Shown in pieces: positions 35,731 through 45,896 of a stretch of 53,021 nt of DNA (position 1 is its first letter; the number at the start of each line of letters is the position of its first letter). The notes under the pieces are model-generated. The model saw nothing but the letters and a program-made list of their open reading frames with translations, was not told the DNA's origin and searched no databases. Origin of the DNA: Helicobacteraceae bacterium (GTDB taxonomy: Bacteria; Campylobacterota; Campylobacteria; Campylobacterales; Helicobacteraceae); NCBI GenBank assembly GCA_900770765.1, contig CAAGLK010000101.1, positions 1 through 53,021 on the forward strand, given 5' to 3'. A program made the translations under genes and the position numbers.

Positions 35731-37465
35731 TTTTTTCTGCATTTACGCCATAAATTTCTTCAAAAGTCTCGTGTTTCCACTCACTAGAATCCGTGATTTT
35801 ATAAATTTTCTTATCATCTATAAAATCATCATTTAAGTTAAACTTCAATCTCTCTTTTTCTGCAACTTCTGCAACTTCTGCAACAATTCCATTATTATTT
35901 AAAACCGCCTTAATCTTTTCATAATCATCATAAAAATACTCACGCAAAAGTGGGATTATTTGTCGCTTAAACACATTTTTAAGCCCCACTAAATCCTGCA
36001 ATCCTATAAAAAATGTATGCCCAATTAAATGCTCGCTATCTAGCAAAAATTCAATGCGATAATTCATAGCTTCTAGCATTTTTGCTAAATCCACACCCTC
36101 TATGGATTCCAACGCACTCGCATCTGGCATCATTTCTATAAACTCAAACCTCCGCCTAAGTGCAATATCAAGTCTAGCAATACTCCTATCTGCGGTATTC
36201 ATCGTGCCTATTACAAATAAATTATTTGGCACAGAAAAGCGCTTTTTACTATAAGGCAAAGTAACGCTTAGCTCCTCACACTCTCCTGACCTTTTACTAG
36301 GCTCAAGCAGAGTAATAAGCTCACCAAAAATCTTAGAAATATTCCCACGATTTATTTCATCAATGATTAAAATATAAGGATTTTCTGCGTCATTTTTCGC
36401 CGCTTCACACATATTTTTAAAAATCCCAGATTCCAATTGATAGCTTATATTTCCATTTTTCACTTCTGCTTTAATGCCTTCAATAAACTCATCATAACTA
36501 AAACTTTGATGAAAGGTTATAAATTGTATTTGCCCCTTTTTCTTGTAGTAATCAAAAAGCAGCTTGGCATATTCTCTAGCGATGGCGGATTCTGTTAAAG
36601 GCAGCCCAAAATCGTATATCGCTTCTTTATTTTTGTCATAATCCAAATTGTCCTTATTTTGCGATTCCACATTGTTGCAAGTTTGCTCCTCCTCGCAAGA
36701 TTCCGCATTTTTATAGCCTAGAATCTCTAAGGCTTTATTGATTGTCGCATAAGTTTTACCAGTGCCAGGCGGACCATATAGGATTTGATTTAGCGGAGTA
36801 GCACAAAGTGGAATCTTTTCTCCTTTAATAAAATCTATTTCTTTAAACCTCTCTAAAATCCCTAAGGCTTCAATAAAATATTCTATAAACTCACTAGTTT
36901 GCAAATGATTTTCTAAAATTTGTATTAAATCTTCGCCAGCAGAATATTTTATTGTAGAATCTTTTTTGTCTTTAAAATTTAATATTTCTTTATTCTCACA
37001 AATTTTACAAAAATCATTTTCAAAAAAATTACGATAAATAAATATTCTTTCTTTTTTGTTGCTTTTATTAACAAGGCTAAAACCTATAGCGACCCACACA
37101 TTTTTCTTATTTGCTTCCCTTGCATTTGCCCATCTAAACTCCACATCGCAGCAAATTAAACACTTAGTAGCTTTTGCATCTTTTAAATAAAAGGATAAAA
37201 AATGATTTTCGCCATCATATTTAAAATATTCGTCATCTTTACCACTACCCCTATTTAGCTTCTTTGAATCATTTTTATCATTAAAATCACAAAAATAGCA
37301 TATATTTTTACTTTCCAAAAACGCTAAATGCCGAATCTTAAAATTTTCACTATCCAAATTTTTAGCATTATTAAAGGCATTACTAGAGGCATTTTTAGCT
37401 GCTTCTACAAACTCCGTAATCCCATTTTTTAAACTCTCTTTATCCATATCGCTAAACTCCACCAT
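35720..37465 (-). CDS. mcrB: McrB-type AAA+ GTPase of a modification-dependent restriction system
   Basis: 581 residues, ATG with AGGAGG upstream. The AAA+ module has Walker A GPPGTGKT at 231-238, Walker B LIIDEINRGNISKIFGEL and the McrB signature IGTMNTADRSIARLD. The first ~215 residues would read the modified DNA. They hold three C-x2-C pairs (CYFC 56-59, CLIC 102-105, CKIC 153-156), suggesting a zinc site, and do not look like the E. coli McrB DNA-binding domain. McrB assembles on modified DNA and drives the McrC nuclease, but mcrC is broken here, so McrB may now be non-functional in restriction. Confidence 0.85.
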   Translation of the reverse strand: MVEFSDMDKESLKNGITEFVEAAKNASSNAFNNAKNLDSENFKIRHLAFLESKNICYFCDFNDKNDSKKLNRGSGKDDEYFKYDGENHFLSFYLKDAKATKCLICCDVEFRWANAREANKKNVWVAIGFSLVNKSNKKERIFIYRNFFENDFCKICENKEILNFKDKKDSTIKYSAGEDLIQILENHLQTSEFIEYFIEALGILERFKEIDFIKGEKIPLCATPLNQILYGPPGTGKTYATINKALEILGYKNAESCEEEQTCNNVESQNKDNLDYDKNKEAIYDFGLPLTESAIAREYAKLLFDYYKKKGQIQFITFHQSFSYDEFIEGIKAEVKNGNISYQLESGIFKNMCEAAKNDAENPYILIIDEINRGNISKIFGELITLLEPSKRSGECEELSVTLPYSKKRFSVPNNLFVIGTMNTADRSIARLDIALRRRFEFIEMMPDASALESIEGVDLAKMLEAMNYRIEFLLDSEHLIGHTFFIGLQDLVGLKNVFKRQIIPLLREYFYDDYEKIKAVLNNNGIVAEVAEVAEKERLKFNLNDDFIDDKKIYKITDSSEWKHETFEEIYGVNAEKNAE

Positions 37466-37741
37466 TTACCTCCTTTATTTTCGCTATCATAGCTATCATA
37501 AACTGTGATTCCACATTTAACAGCCTAACCACCATTTACAAACTCATCATAAGCTAAATTAACCCTCTCATTAACCTTATCTTTTTGAAAAGTATTTATT
37601 ATAATTATAATAAATCAATGCCGTAAACACCACAAAAATAACTAAAATAACTAAGCCCCACACCAAAGGAGCCAATAGTCCCTATTATGCTTTTTAAATT
37701 ATCGCTAATAAAAGTTCGCTTTTGCTATCCAAACTGCGACT
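37466..37741 (-). other. Intergenic region with a degraded small membrane-protein gene
   Basis: 276 bases without an intact gene of normal size. From a TTG at 37675 a 32-codon frame encodes MAPLVWGLVILVIFVVFTAL and a basic end, one transmembrane helix, stopping at 37577. Another frame just downstream reads KDKVNERVNLAYDEFVNGG to a stop. The pieces may be the tail of one decayed membrane protein. No ribosome binding site supports expression. Confidence 0.3.
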
Positions 37742-40700
37742 CTAGCGTATAGTATCAAATTTATAATTTAAACCTAAATTTACACTATACGCATTTTGCT
37801 CACTCTTTTTATGCTCTATTGTATAAGCACCACCAAGAATCCACGATAAATCGCCAAAGCTATACTCGCCAAAAGCCCTAAGCTCCGTGCTATGCTTAGC
37901 TAAACTAATCCCTCTAATATTTGCCTGGCTATCGCTTCCGCTAAAATGTGCTTTTAAATCAAAATTATTCTCTGGCGTGTAGGCGTGTGTGGCGGCTCCG
38001 CCAAGTGTAAATTTATTAAAATTCACACTACTTCTAGCGCCAAAAATATAGCTTGGGATATCGTAATTTTGCGAACTCACATTTAAGCTAAGCGGCACAA
38101 TTTCATCAAATCCATCTTAAGAAATATGGTCGTAATTTATAGCGACAAATGGGTCAAATCGCACATTATTAAACATAAGATTCTTACCAACTTCAGCGTA
38201 TAAATTAATAACGCTAGAATCCACGCTTGTAGTAATTTGATTATTTCTTAGCGGCGTTATTATCTCTCGCTTTACTTCATTATCCACTTTTGCAAAGCCA
38301 CCTTTTATAAGCGTATAAAAGCTATCAAAATCACCCCCCACATACGCATAAACGCCGTTTGTCTCGCTATCTGCTTCGCCTGCAAATTTATCAAAATCCG
38401 CCCTAGATTCCGCCCTATAGTAAGCCACTCCAGCTACGCCATTATTAAAGGCAAAGTCGCCGCCTAAAAAGCCGCTATTCCCCCTAATATCCGCATTGGC
38501 AAAGCCGCCCTGCCCTATATCATACCCCATAGCGCCAAATTCTGCATAAACTTCATTGCTGCCATTATTAAGCGACCTTTTGATTCTATCGCTAAGCTGC
38601 AAACTATTTGTGCGAAGATTTTTTGCCAAAATCGCATTAGAGCTTATGTAAATTTCACCTGTTAGAGAATCAATTGAACGCCTTATTTCATCCTCGCTTC
38701 CATTAATTATGCTTAAAGCCGCCGCATAAGTTTCCTTATGTGGAATCGCAAAATTACTAGAATCGCTAGAATCCGCAGAATCCACGCTTAAATTATTTAA
38801 AAGTTTTTCAAAGTTTTCCCCAGCATTTAAAGAAGCCACGCTAGTTACGCCCATTTTTTTTAAAACATAGGCGGTTGAATTTCTAGTGTAATTTACGCTT
38901 ACTTTTTTAGAATCGTGCGTTAGGCTATTTATATTGATATAAGGAGCGATTCTATCGCTAATTGAGTAGTCGCCATAGTAATTTGTAATGCTATTTGCAT
39001 TTATAATATCTCTTGATTTTGCTTGATTAGTGTTAGTTATGGAATCCACCTTTAAAACATCTGCCATAATCCAGCCACCGCCCATATCAAGTGTGCCACT
39101 TACGCTAAGAGTAGATTTATCTATATCTATAACGATTCTAGAATTTTCATTTCCCTTATAATTACCCTTGATATCAAGCCCAGCGCCATATACATTAAGA
39201 GAGCCGTTGTTTGTGATAACTTCACCGCTTCCGCTTCCTATTGTTACCTTTTTCTTGTCATTTTGTGCTACTAGAGTGCCGCGGTTTGTAATATTTACTT
39301 TAGAATTACTTAAAGAGCCGCTAAGGTTTAGCGTCCCACTATCAATTATAGTTTCGCCTGTATAAGTGTTATTCCCACTTAGATATAAAATCCCTGTGCC
39401 ATCTTTCTTAAGCCCCGCATCACCTGCTATGTTATTACTCCAAGTATATTTGGATTTATTTGTAACATTATCCGCATAATAATCAAATGCGGCATGCACG
39501 AAGCCATTATCACTGCTTACTAAAAGTCGCTTATCAAATCTAGCTGGTCCATTTAACGCTCTTTTTTCATTTAGCACACCCCAGCCTACTTGGTCGTTTG
39601 GACCTGTTGTTACATTAGAATTTCCTAACTGATTTGCTGTGCTTAGGATGGTTTGTGTAACTAAGTGATTATTCATCCATGGGAATTTCTCCCACACATT
39701 AGCCACAGCAGCGGTAACGACAGGCGCGGCAAAGGAGGTGCCACTTGTAGATTGCCCATATACATAATGGCTATCTGGTGCGGCTATACCCCAATTTTTT
39801 GCATCTGGTCCTATTTTATTAGAATAAGGTTTAAGAGAGCTTCCGCCAATAATAGGGTCCCTTACCGCCGCTACCGTTATCCAGCCTCTTTTAGCTTCTT
39901 CATAAATTACCGGGACATGTGAAATAGAAGAAGCGTATTCATCTTTACTAGCAGTTAGCCCATCATTGCCAGCCGCCCATACGAAGATGGAATCTTTCGC
40001 CGCCATTTCGTGGATTATGCCACCTTTATATTGATTTATAAATTGCATATGATAAGGCAGCACTAAATCTACTTGATTTTTCTAACCTTGCGATTTAATT
40101 ATGCTTTCTTCTACATTTGAGCCAAAAGAGCCATTAAATATTCTCACTCCTTGCTGATATGCGGCTCCGTAGTTATCAGCACTATAATTTAAAATTGAAG
40201 AGGTTGAATTACCAGCAGTGTAGCCATAAATCGTAGCGGTTCTATTATTTTGCATTATTGTCCCTGCTACTAATGTGCCGTGAGCACTTTTTGTGCCTTG
40301 TGCGGTCGCGGTGCAGCTCCACGAAGTGCCACAGCCTAAATTTGTTTGTAAGCGATTTGCATCGCTTCCTATTAAGGCGCTAGAGGTGGCGAAATCTGAG
40401 TCAATTACGCCTATTTTTCTAGTTTGATTTATTAAGGCTGTATCGCTTTTAATAGAGACATTTGAAGTTATATATTCTTTAACGCTCTTAAATCTATATC
40501 GCGATTCCTCTATCCCAAATAAATTACTTGCTACACTTAAAGTTTTTATTGAATTAGTCGTGCTTTGAGTAGGTCTAGTTAATATTGGGCTTAGCGTTAT
40601 TTGCTTACGAAGTGGGTCTAGCGGATAGCCACCTGTGCTTGTAATGACACTTCCTCCGCCACCACCGCCTGTGCTTCCTCCGCCGCTTCCAGCATTTCCA

Positions 40701-40885
40701 CCGCCGCTAGGGCCAGGGGCTACTGCCCCCCCCCCCCCAGAACTTCCGCTTCCGCCGCCTGGGTTTGGTGTAATTGTAGGAATTGATGGCGCGCTAGGTC
40801 CGCCCCCTCCACCGCCGCCGCCACAGGCTATAAATATTAAAGGTAAAGTTGCTGTGCTAATTGTTTTTATTATGTTGTGCTTCAT
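37742..40885 (-). pseudogene. NalP-like lipidated subtilase autotransporter with two in-frame stop codons
   Basis: One continuous frame of 1047 codons broken by TAG at 40084-40082 (codon 268) and TAA at 38119-38117 (codon 923). Both are one C-to-T change from Gln codons. The lipobox LPLIFIAC places a lipid on Cys21, followed by Gly-rich linkers. Subtilase triad: Asp162 (GVIDSD), His202 (AHGTLVAG) and Ser384 (STSGTSFAAP), with Asn307 (AAGND). The last ~280 codons form an autotransporter barrel. Lipid anchor, S8 protease, barrel and a G13 tract match the design of Neisseria NalP. As written the product ends before Ser384, so it would be inactive. Promoter not seen. Confidence 0.82.
40726..40738 (-). 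repeat. G13 tract (C13 on plus) in the subtilase autotransporter
   Basis: Thirteen G on the coding strand encode glycines ~50-54, just after the lipobox. The downstream frame is continuous up to the TAG at codon 268, so the tract itself is in the ON length. nalP of Neisseria also varies by a homopolymer tract of the same kind. Confidence 0.85.
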
Positions 40886-40906
40886 TGCAAAACCCCTTTT
40901 ATAAAA

Positions 40907-42673
40907 TTATCCTTGCTTTATTTCGCCCTCTACGATTTCTAAATCATTTTTTAAATATAAGCAATCTACCGCTTCTATAAGCCTGGTAGCGATTGTACGA
41001 ATAAATGATAAATCATTTACAAGCGAAGTTGATTGCGCTAGCGTTATTTGCCTATCATACACTAAAGATTCTGTTTTATTTATAATGTATAAATCATCAT
41101 AAGAAAACTCTTTTTTACAAGCCTCTATTTTTCTAATAACTTGCTCATTATCATCTTCTGGCGTAATCTTTAACTCCTCTACGCTTCTTAAAAGGTGTGC
41201 TAGCGTCTTTCTAATATGATTATACTCGCTACTTAATGCCTTATTATCACCTAGAGAATATCGCTGGATATTTTTTCTTAAAAGTAAAAGCAATTTTACA
41301 GCTTCTACTATATCTTGTGCTGCCATTTGTATCGCATAAAAGCTATTTTTTGAATGCTCATTTTGCATATGTGCCTTTGCCTTAATGCTAAATTCCATAA
41401 TGGCATTATCAAGCGGCTTAATAGTATCTTCATAAAGCTCTTCAATATCAATATCCTTTTTAAGCAGCGTAGTATCCTGCACTAAGGATTCTAAGGCTTC
41501 AAAAGAGCGAATATCGCGGCGGTTAAAGCCAATTGTGTGAGCGATAATCCCAAAGGCGTTATTATAAAGATGCTTTGTTTCATTACGCATAACCTCTAAT
41601 GCAGTGTCCGCATATTCTAAGGCAGAATCCGCTAGATACATAGGCACACCAGAATCCGCATCCTTTTTATTCCTAACTACTACAAATAAAAAGTGGATTA
41701 GCTTAGACATAAAGGGCAGCATAAGCAAGATTCCAAGTGCGTTAAATATCGTGTGGAAAATAGCCAAACGCAGCATATCATCGCTAATGCCTAGCAAATC
41801 ACCTAAGAAATTCACAAGCCACACAAGCTGGTAAATAAACACAATAGCCACAACCGCCGTTACGCCATTAAATACAATGTGTGCTAAAGCTAGCCGCTTA
41901 CCATTTAAATTAGAATTAAGCGCGCCTAAGGCTGTTGTGATACTTGAGCCGATATTTGCGCCAATAGCCATCGCAAGAGCATTTTCATAGGTAACTTGCC
42001 CCACTGCCAAAGCAGAAATAACAATTACAAGCGTAGCGTGGCTAGATTGCGCAACAATGGTAAATAAGATTCCAATAAAGGTAAATACAAGGACACCCTT
42101 AAAGCCACTTACTGAATATTGCGTTAAATCAATTGCTTCTTTATAAGCATCAAAGCCATCTTTAATATAAGCAATTCCTAAGAAAATAAAGCCAATTCCC
42201 ACAAGCACATAGCCTAAGCCCTTAGTAACCCTATCTTTTACAAACATACAAATAACGCCAAAGGCAATTAAAGGAAGTGCATAAGCGGCAATATCCACCT
42301 TAATCCCAATTCCAGCGATAATCCAAGCACCCGTTGTGGTTCCAAGATTTGCGCCAAAGATTACACCAACGCCTTGTGCCAAGCTAATAATCCCAGCTGA
42401 AACAAATGAAATTGAAAATAGCGAAATAAGCGTAGAAGACTGCATTAATGCCGTAGCAACGGTTCCAAAGCCGATAGCCTTAAGCGTATTTGAAGTAGCA
42501 GTTCGCATAACCTTTTCTAAAACGCCACCACCAAGCATCTTAAAGCCATCTTCGAGTGCAAACATACCAAAGAGAAAAATAGCCACTCCAGCGATAATAT
42601 CCACACTATCTTTCTCAACGCTAAAAATATACCCAAGCACTAAAAATGCGACTAATAACCCAGCTCTTTTCAA
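40907..42673 (-). CDS. Na+/phosphate symporter-like protein with PhoU-like C-terminus
   Basis: 588 residues, TTG start with AAAGGAG upstream. Residues ~1-340 hold 8-9 membrane helices of the NptA/YjbB family with the repeated Q-S-S motifs ATALMQSSTLISLFSISF and TIVAQSSHATLVIVIS, the Na/Pi binding signature. Residues ~350-588 are soluble helices like PhoU. Together they suggest phosphate transport, import or export, coupled to Na+. An extended stem-loop structure (42742-42834) lies in its leader region. Confidence 0.9.
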   Translation of the reverse strand: MKRAGLLVAFLVLGYIFSVEKDSVDIIAGVAIFLFGMFALEDGFKMLGGGVLEKVMRTATSNTLKAIGFGTVATALMQSSTLISLFSISFVSAGIISLAQGVGVIFGANLGTTTGAWIIAGIGIKVDIAAYALPLIAFGVICMFVKDRVTKGLGYVLVGIGFIFLGIAYIKDGFDAYKEAIDLTQYSVSGFKGVLVFTFIGILFTIVAQSSHATLVIVISALAVGQVTYENALAMAIGANIGSSITTALGALNSNLNGKRLALAHIVFNGVTAVVAIVFIYQLVWLVNFLGDLLGISDDMLRLAIFHTIFNALGILLMLPFMSKLIHFLFVVVRNKKDADSGVPMYLADSALEYADTALEVMRNETKHLYNNAFGIIAHTIGFNRRDIRSFEALESLVQDTTLLKKDIDIEELYEDTIKPLDNAIMEFSIKAKAHMQNEHSKNSFYAIQMAAQDIVEAVKLLLLLRKNIQRYSLGDNKALSSEYNHIRKTLAHLLRSVEELKITPEDDNEQVIRKIEACKKEFSYDDLYIINKTESLVYDRQITLAQSTSLVNDLSFIRTIATRLIEAVDCLYLKNDLEIVEGEIKQG

Positions 42674-42741
42674 CTACTTCAACTCCTTTAAATGTAGTGT
42701 TAGATTCTTAACTTTACTTTAAGTTGAGATTCCATTTTTTA

Positions 42742-42834
42742 GGTGTGTTGTTTTTACCTTTATCCGCAAGAGTGGGGTCCCCAGATTTGTAAGCAAATCC
42801 TCCCCAATTGCTTCAAAGATAAAAACAGCACACC
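42742..42834. ncRNA. Candidate structured RNA or leader element
   Basis: A 15-base left arm (42742-42756) pairs with 42820-42834 with a single G-U wobble. Inside, CTTT/AAAG, GCAA/TTGC and GGGG/CCCC stems continue the rod to an apical hairpin GATTTG-TAAG-CAAATC (42784-42799). On the minus strand it precedes the phosphate transporter by about 70 bases, so it may be a leader element; a free RNA from either strand is also possible. The SRP RNA hallmarks (GGAA tetraloop, AGCAG side) are absent. No T-run follows on either side, so it is not a plain terminator. Confidence 0.5.
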
Positions 42835-42865
42835 CACCAATCTCCTCTATATAAATCACAAACCG

Positions 42866-43012
42866 CTAAGATTCTGCGTCCCTTTTGCGTTTTGCTACAC
42901 TAAACCCAAGCCACATAAAAAATAAAAATAAAATAATCCCAGTCCAAACCTCATCAGCCCCAGCTTCCTTGCTAAAGTCAAAAAAGCCCTCTGTTACTCT
43001 AAATAGCTCCAT
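42866..43012 (-). CDS. Small single-helix membrane protein after ileS
   Basis: 48 residues. Its ATG overlaps the ileS stop (TAATG), a strong sign that it is translated with ileS. The acidic start MELFRVTEGFFDFSKEAGAD is followed by one hydrophobic helix (GIILFLFFMWLGFSV) and a basic end KRKRDAES, so N-out/C-in orientation is likely. I do not recognise the family. Confidence 0.65.
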   Translation of the reverse strand: MELFRVTEGFFDFSKEAGADEVWTGIILFLFFMWLGFSVAKRKRDAES

Positions 43013-45792
43013 TAGATTCTATCCTTTAATACTTCACCGCAACGCTTACAAGGCTCATTTTCTATCTCGCTAACAAACTGCCAACATCTAGGGCATTTAT
43101 ACCCACTAGCAGCTAAAATCCTAAACTCACTATTTTCAAATACAAAGCTTCTCAACGCTTCACTGCGTATTCCGTTTTCTGTATTTCGCACTCCGCTAAC
43201 CATAAGCCATAAATTTAACTCGCTAAACTCGCTAAAAGATTCTGGCACAGATAAATCCACTTCAAGCGTAGATTTAATTTTGCCTTCTTTTTTTAAGGCG
43301 TCAATTTGTTCTAAAAAGCTAGAGCGAAGGGCGATTAATTTACTAAAATCAACGCTAGGAGTATTAAAACTAGGAAGTGGCTTATAAATAATATCAAACA
43401 CACTAAATTTATCTTTAAAGATTCCACAGCATTCTAATAATGCCTTGCTTTTTGTGTGCGTTAGTGCTTCTTCAATTGTATAAGTAAAAATCGGTGCAAG
43501 AAGCGCAAAAAGCCGCCCACAAATTAAAGCCATAACGCTTTGCGCTGCCACTCTCTCCTTAGAATCTCTAGCGTTACAATACAAATTATCCTTGCATAAA
43601 TCTAAATAGATTCCACTTAACTCAGCGTTTAAAAAATAATTTAACTCTTGCAATCCTTTAGAAAATTCATATTCATTAAATAACGCCACGACGCTATCAA
43701 AGCAGATTCTAGCTTGATTTAAAATCCATAAATCAATTTGTGAAAAGCACTCTACGCGCAAAGTTTCTAAAGATTCCACATTTGCTAATAAAAAGCGGAT
43801 TGTATTGCGGATTTTACGATAATTTTCGCCCACTTGCTTTAAAATATCATCTGAAATTCTCTGGTCGTTTTGATAATCACTAAGTGCTACCCAGAATCTT
43901 AAAATTTCGCTTCCATAATTTTTTAAAACATCTTTTGGAGCAACCACATTTCCTTTAGATTTACTCATTTTCTCGCCATTTTTATCCATTGTAAAACCAT
44001 GCGTTAAAATGCTTTTATAAGGAGCTTTTTCATTAATCGCACAGCTTACAAGCAAGGAGCTATGAAACCAGCCTCTATGCTGGTCGCTTCCCTCTAAATA
44101 TATATCTGCTGGATAGTTTCCGCTTGTGTATTTTGCATTATTTAGCACTGCTGCCCAAGTGCTTCCGCTATCAAACCACACATCTAAAATATGCATAACT
44201 TTTTCAAAATGCTCTGCGTCTTTTTTGTAAGATTCTGGTAATAACTCAGCTACACTTTTACTCCACCACGCATCGCAGCCCTCTTTTTCAAACACACTAG
44301 CAACATATTCTAAAATAGCGGAATCTAAAATAACCTCACCACTTCGCTTATCTTTAAAAAAGGCAATAGGCACTCCCCAATCTCGCTGCCTTGAAATACA
44401 CCAATCAGGGCGATTTTCAATCATAGAATAAATGCGTCTTTTACCATGTTCTGGGTAGAATCTTGTTTTATTTATTTGCTCTAATGCCACTTCTCTTAGT
44501 GTTTTACCATCTTTACTATAAGGTAAATCCATCATAATAAACCACTGTGCAGTAGCGCGGAAAATTACCGGCTTGTGTGAACGCCAACAATGCGGATAAG
44601 AGTGTGTGATTTTGCTATGCTTTAGCAGATTCTTACCTAAAAGCTCTAAGATTCTTGGGTGTGTATCAAAGATAAATTTCCCCACAAATTCATCTGGATT
44701 AAAAAACAACTGCTCTTTTATAAGCGTCTTGTCAAAACGCCCATAATCATCCACAGGCATAAGCATAGGTAAATTATATTTTAAACCGACAAAATAATCT
44801 TCCTCACCATGTCCAGGTGCAGTATGCACACAGCCACTTCCATCACTAGTGCTTACATGTTCGCCTAAAATAATCTTAGAATCCCTACCATTTAGCGGAT
44901 TTATCGCAAACTTATTTTCTAAAATTTGCGCTTTAAATGTTTTTAGGATTTCGCCCTTTACTACGCCTTGCTTTTCTAAAGATTCCACTTGTGAAGCTAA
45001 GATTATTTTATTATCGCTTGTTAGTGCGTATTCTTCGTTAGGGTTTAATGCGATTCCACTATTTGCAGGCAGCGTCCAAGGAGTCGTAGTCCATATAACA
45101 CAGCTTGCCTCTTTTACGCCAAGTGCGGCTAATGCGTCCTCTTTTAATGCAAATGCGACAAAGACAGAATCACTCTCTTTATCCATATATTCCACTTCCG
45201 CCTCGGCAAGTGCAGTTTGACACGCCCAGCTCCAATACACAGGCTTACTCCGCTCTTTTAAAAGCCCCTTTTTAGCCACTTTACACAAAGCTCTATAAAT
45301 ATCCGCTTCAAAGGCAAAGTCCATAGTTTTATAAGGATTTTCAAAGTCCCCACACACGCCTAAATCTTGAAACTCATCGCTTTGAATCTTTACAAATTCT
45401 GTTGCGTGCTTTCTACAAAGCTCTCTTATTTTTGTTTTTTCTAAAGAATCCTTTTTGCCACCTAGCTTTACTTCAATTTGCTGCTCAATAGGAAGCCCAT
45501 GGCAATCCCAGCCGGGCGTATAAAATACCTTTTGCCCTTGAAAATAATGCTGCTTTACTATAATATCTTTTAAAATTTTATTTAACGCATGCCCTATGTG
45601 AATATGCCCATTTGCATAAGGCGGCCCATCGTGAAGATTAAATGTTTTTGCGGCGTTTTGGCGGTTTTGCAGCATTGTTTTATAGACTTTAGATTCCTTC
45701 CACTCTTTATAAATCTTTGGCTCATTTTGCGGTAAATTCCCACGCATAGGGAAGCTTGTAGTAGGTAACTCCAGCGTATCCTTATAATCCAT
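43012..45792 (-). CDS. ileS: Isoleucyl-tRNA synthetase
   Basis: 926 residues, full length for the bacterial type. Class I motif HIGHALNKILKD at residues ~66, the editing domain with TTTPWTLPANSGIAL, and KMSKSKGN near 600. The C-terminal zinc site is CPRCW...CKRCG. It charges tRNA-Ile. It is followed in the same operon by a 48-residue membrane protein. Confidence 0.98.
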   Translation of the reverse strand: MDYKDTLELPTTSFPMRGNLPQNEPKIYKEWKESKVYKTMLQNRQNAAKTFNLHDGPPYANGHIHIGHALNKILKDIIVKQHYFQGQKVFYTPGWDCHGLPIEQQIEVKLGGKKDSLEKTKIRELCRKHATEFVKIQSDEFQDLGVCGDFENPYKTMDFAFEADIYRALCKVAKKGLLKERSKPVYWSWACQTALAEAEVEYMDKESDSVFVAFALKEDALAALGVKEASCVIWTTTPWTLPANSGIALNPNEEYALTSDNKIILASQVESLEKQGVVKGEILKTFKAQILENKFAINPLNGRDSKIILGEHVSTSDGSGCVHTAPGHGEEDYFVGLKYNLPMLMPVDDYGRFDKTLIKEQLFFNPDEFVGKFIFDTHPRILELLGKNLLKHSKITHSYPHCWRSHKPVIFRATAQWFIMMDLPYSKDGKTLREVALEQINKTRFYPEHGKRRIYSMIENRPDWCISRQRDWGVPIAFFKDKRSGEVILDSAILEYVASVFEKEGCDAWWSKSVAELLPESYKKDAEHFEKVMHILDVWFDSGSTWAAVLNNAKYTSGNYPADIYLEGSDQHRGWFHSSLLVSCAINEKAPYKSILTHGFTMDKNGEKMSKSKGNVVAPKDVLKNYGSEILRFWVALSDYQNDQRISDDILKQVGENYRKIRNTIRFLLANVESLETLRVECFSQIDLWILNQARICFDSVVALFNEYEFSKGLQELNYFLNAELSGIYLDLCKDNLYCNARDSKERVAAQSVMALICGRLFALLAPIFTYTIEEALTHTKSKALLECCGIFKDKFSVFDIIYKPLPSFNTPSVDFSKLIALRSSFLEQIDALKKEGKIKSTLEVDLSVPESFSEFSELNLWLMVSGVRNTENGIRSEALRSFVFENSEFRILAASGYKCPRCWQFVSEIENEPCKRCGEVLKDRI

Positions 45793-45896
45793 AAAATCCC
45801 TTTTTAAAAACGATAAAACTTAGATTTTACTTTAATTTCCTTTAAAATCGCATTATTTTAACTTAATTTAACGATTTTTTATTTAAGATTCCGCCT

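Noticed and set aside
37742..40885. Alternative genetic code reading TAG and TAA as glutamine
   Set aside because: All housekeeping genes here end normally at TAA, TAG or TGA, and no other gene has internal in-frame stops; local nonsense mutations explain it better.
42742..42834. SRP (4.5S) RNA gene
   Set aside because: Length and rod shape fit, but the GGAA tetraloop and the conserved internal-loop bases of the Ffh site are not present.
42743..43073. Plus-strand open frames of 60-62 codons between the phosphate transporter and ileS
   Set aside because: Composition is shadow-like, no ribosome binding sites, and one lies over the structured RNA and the other over the coupled small minus-strand gene.
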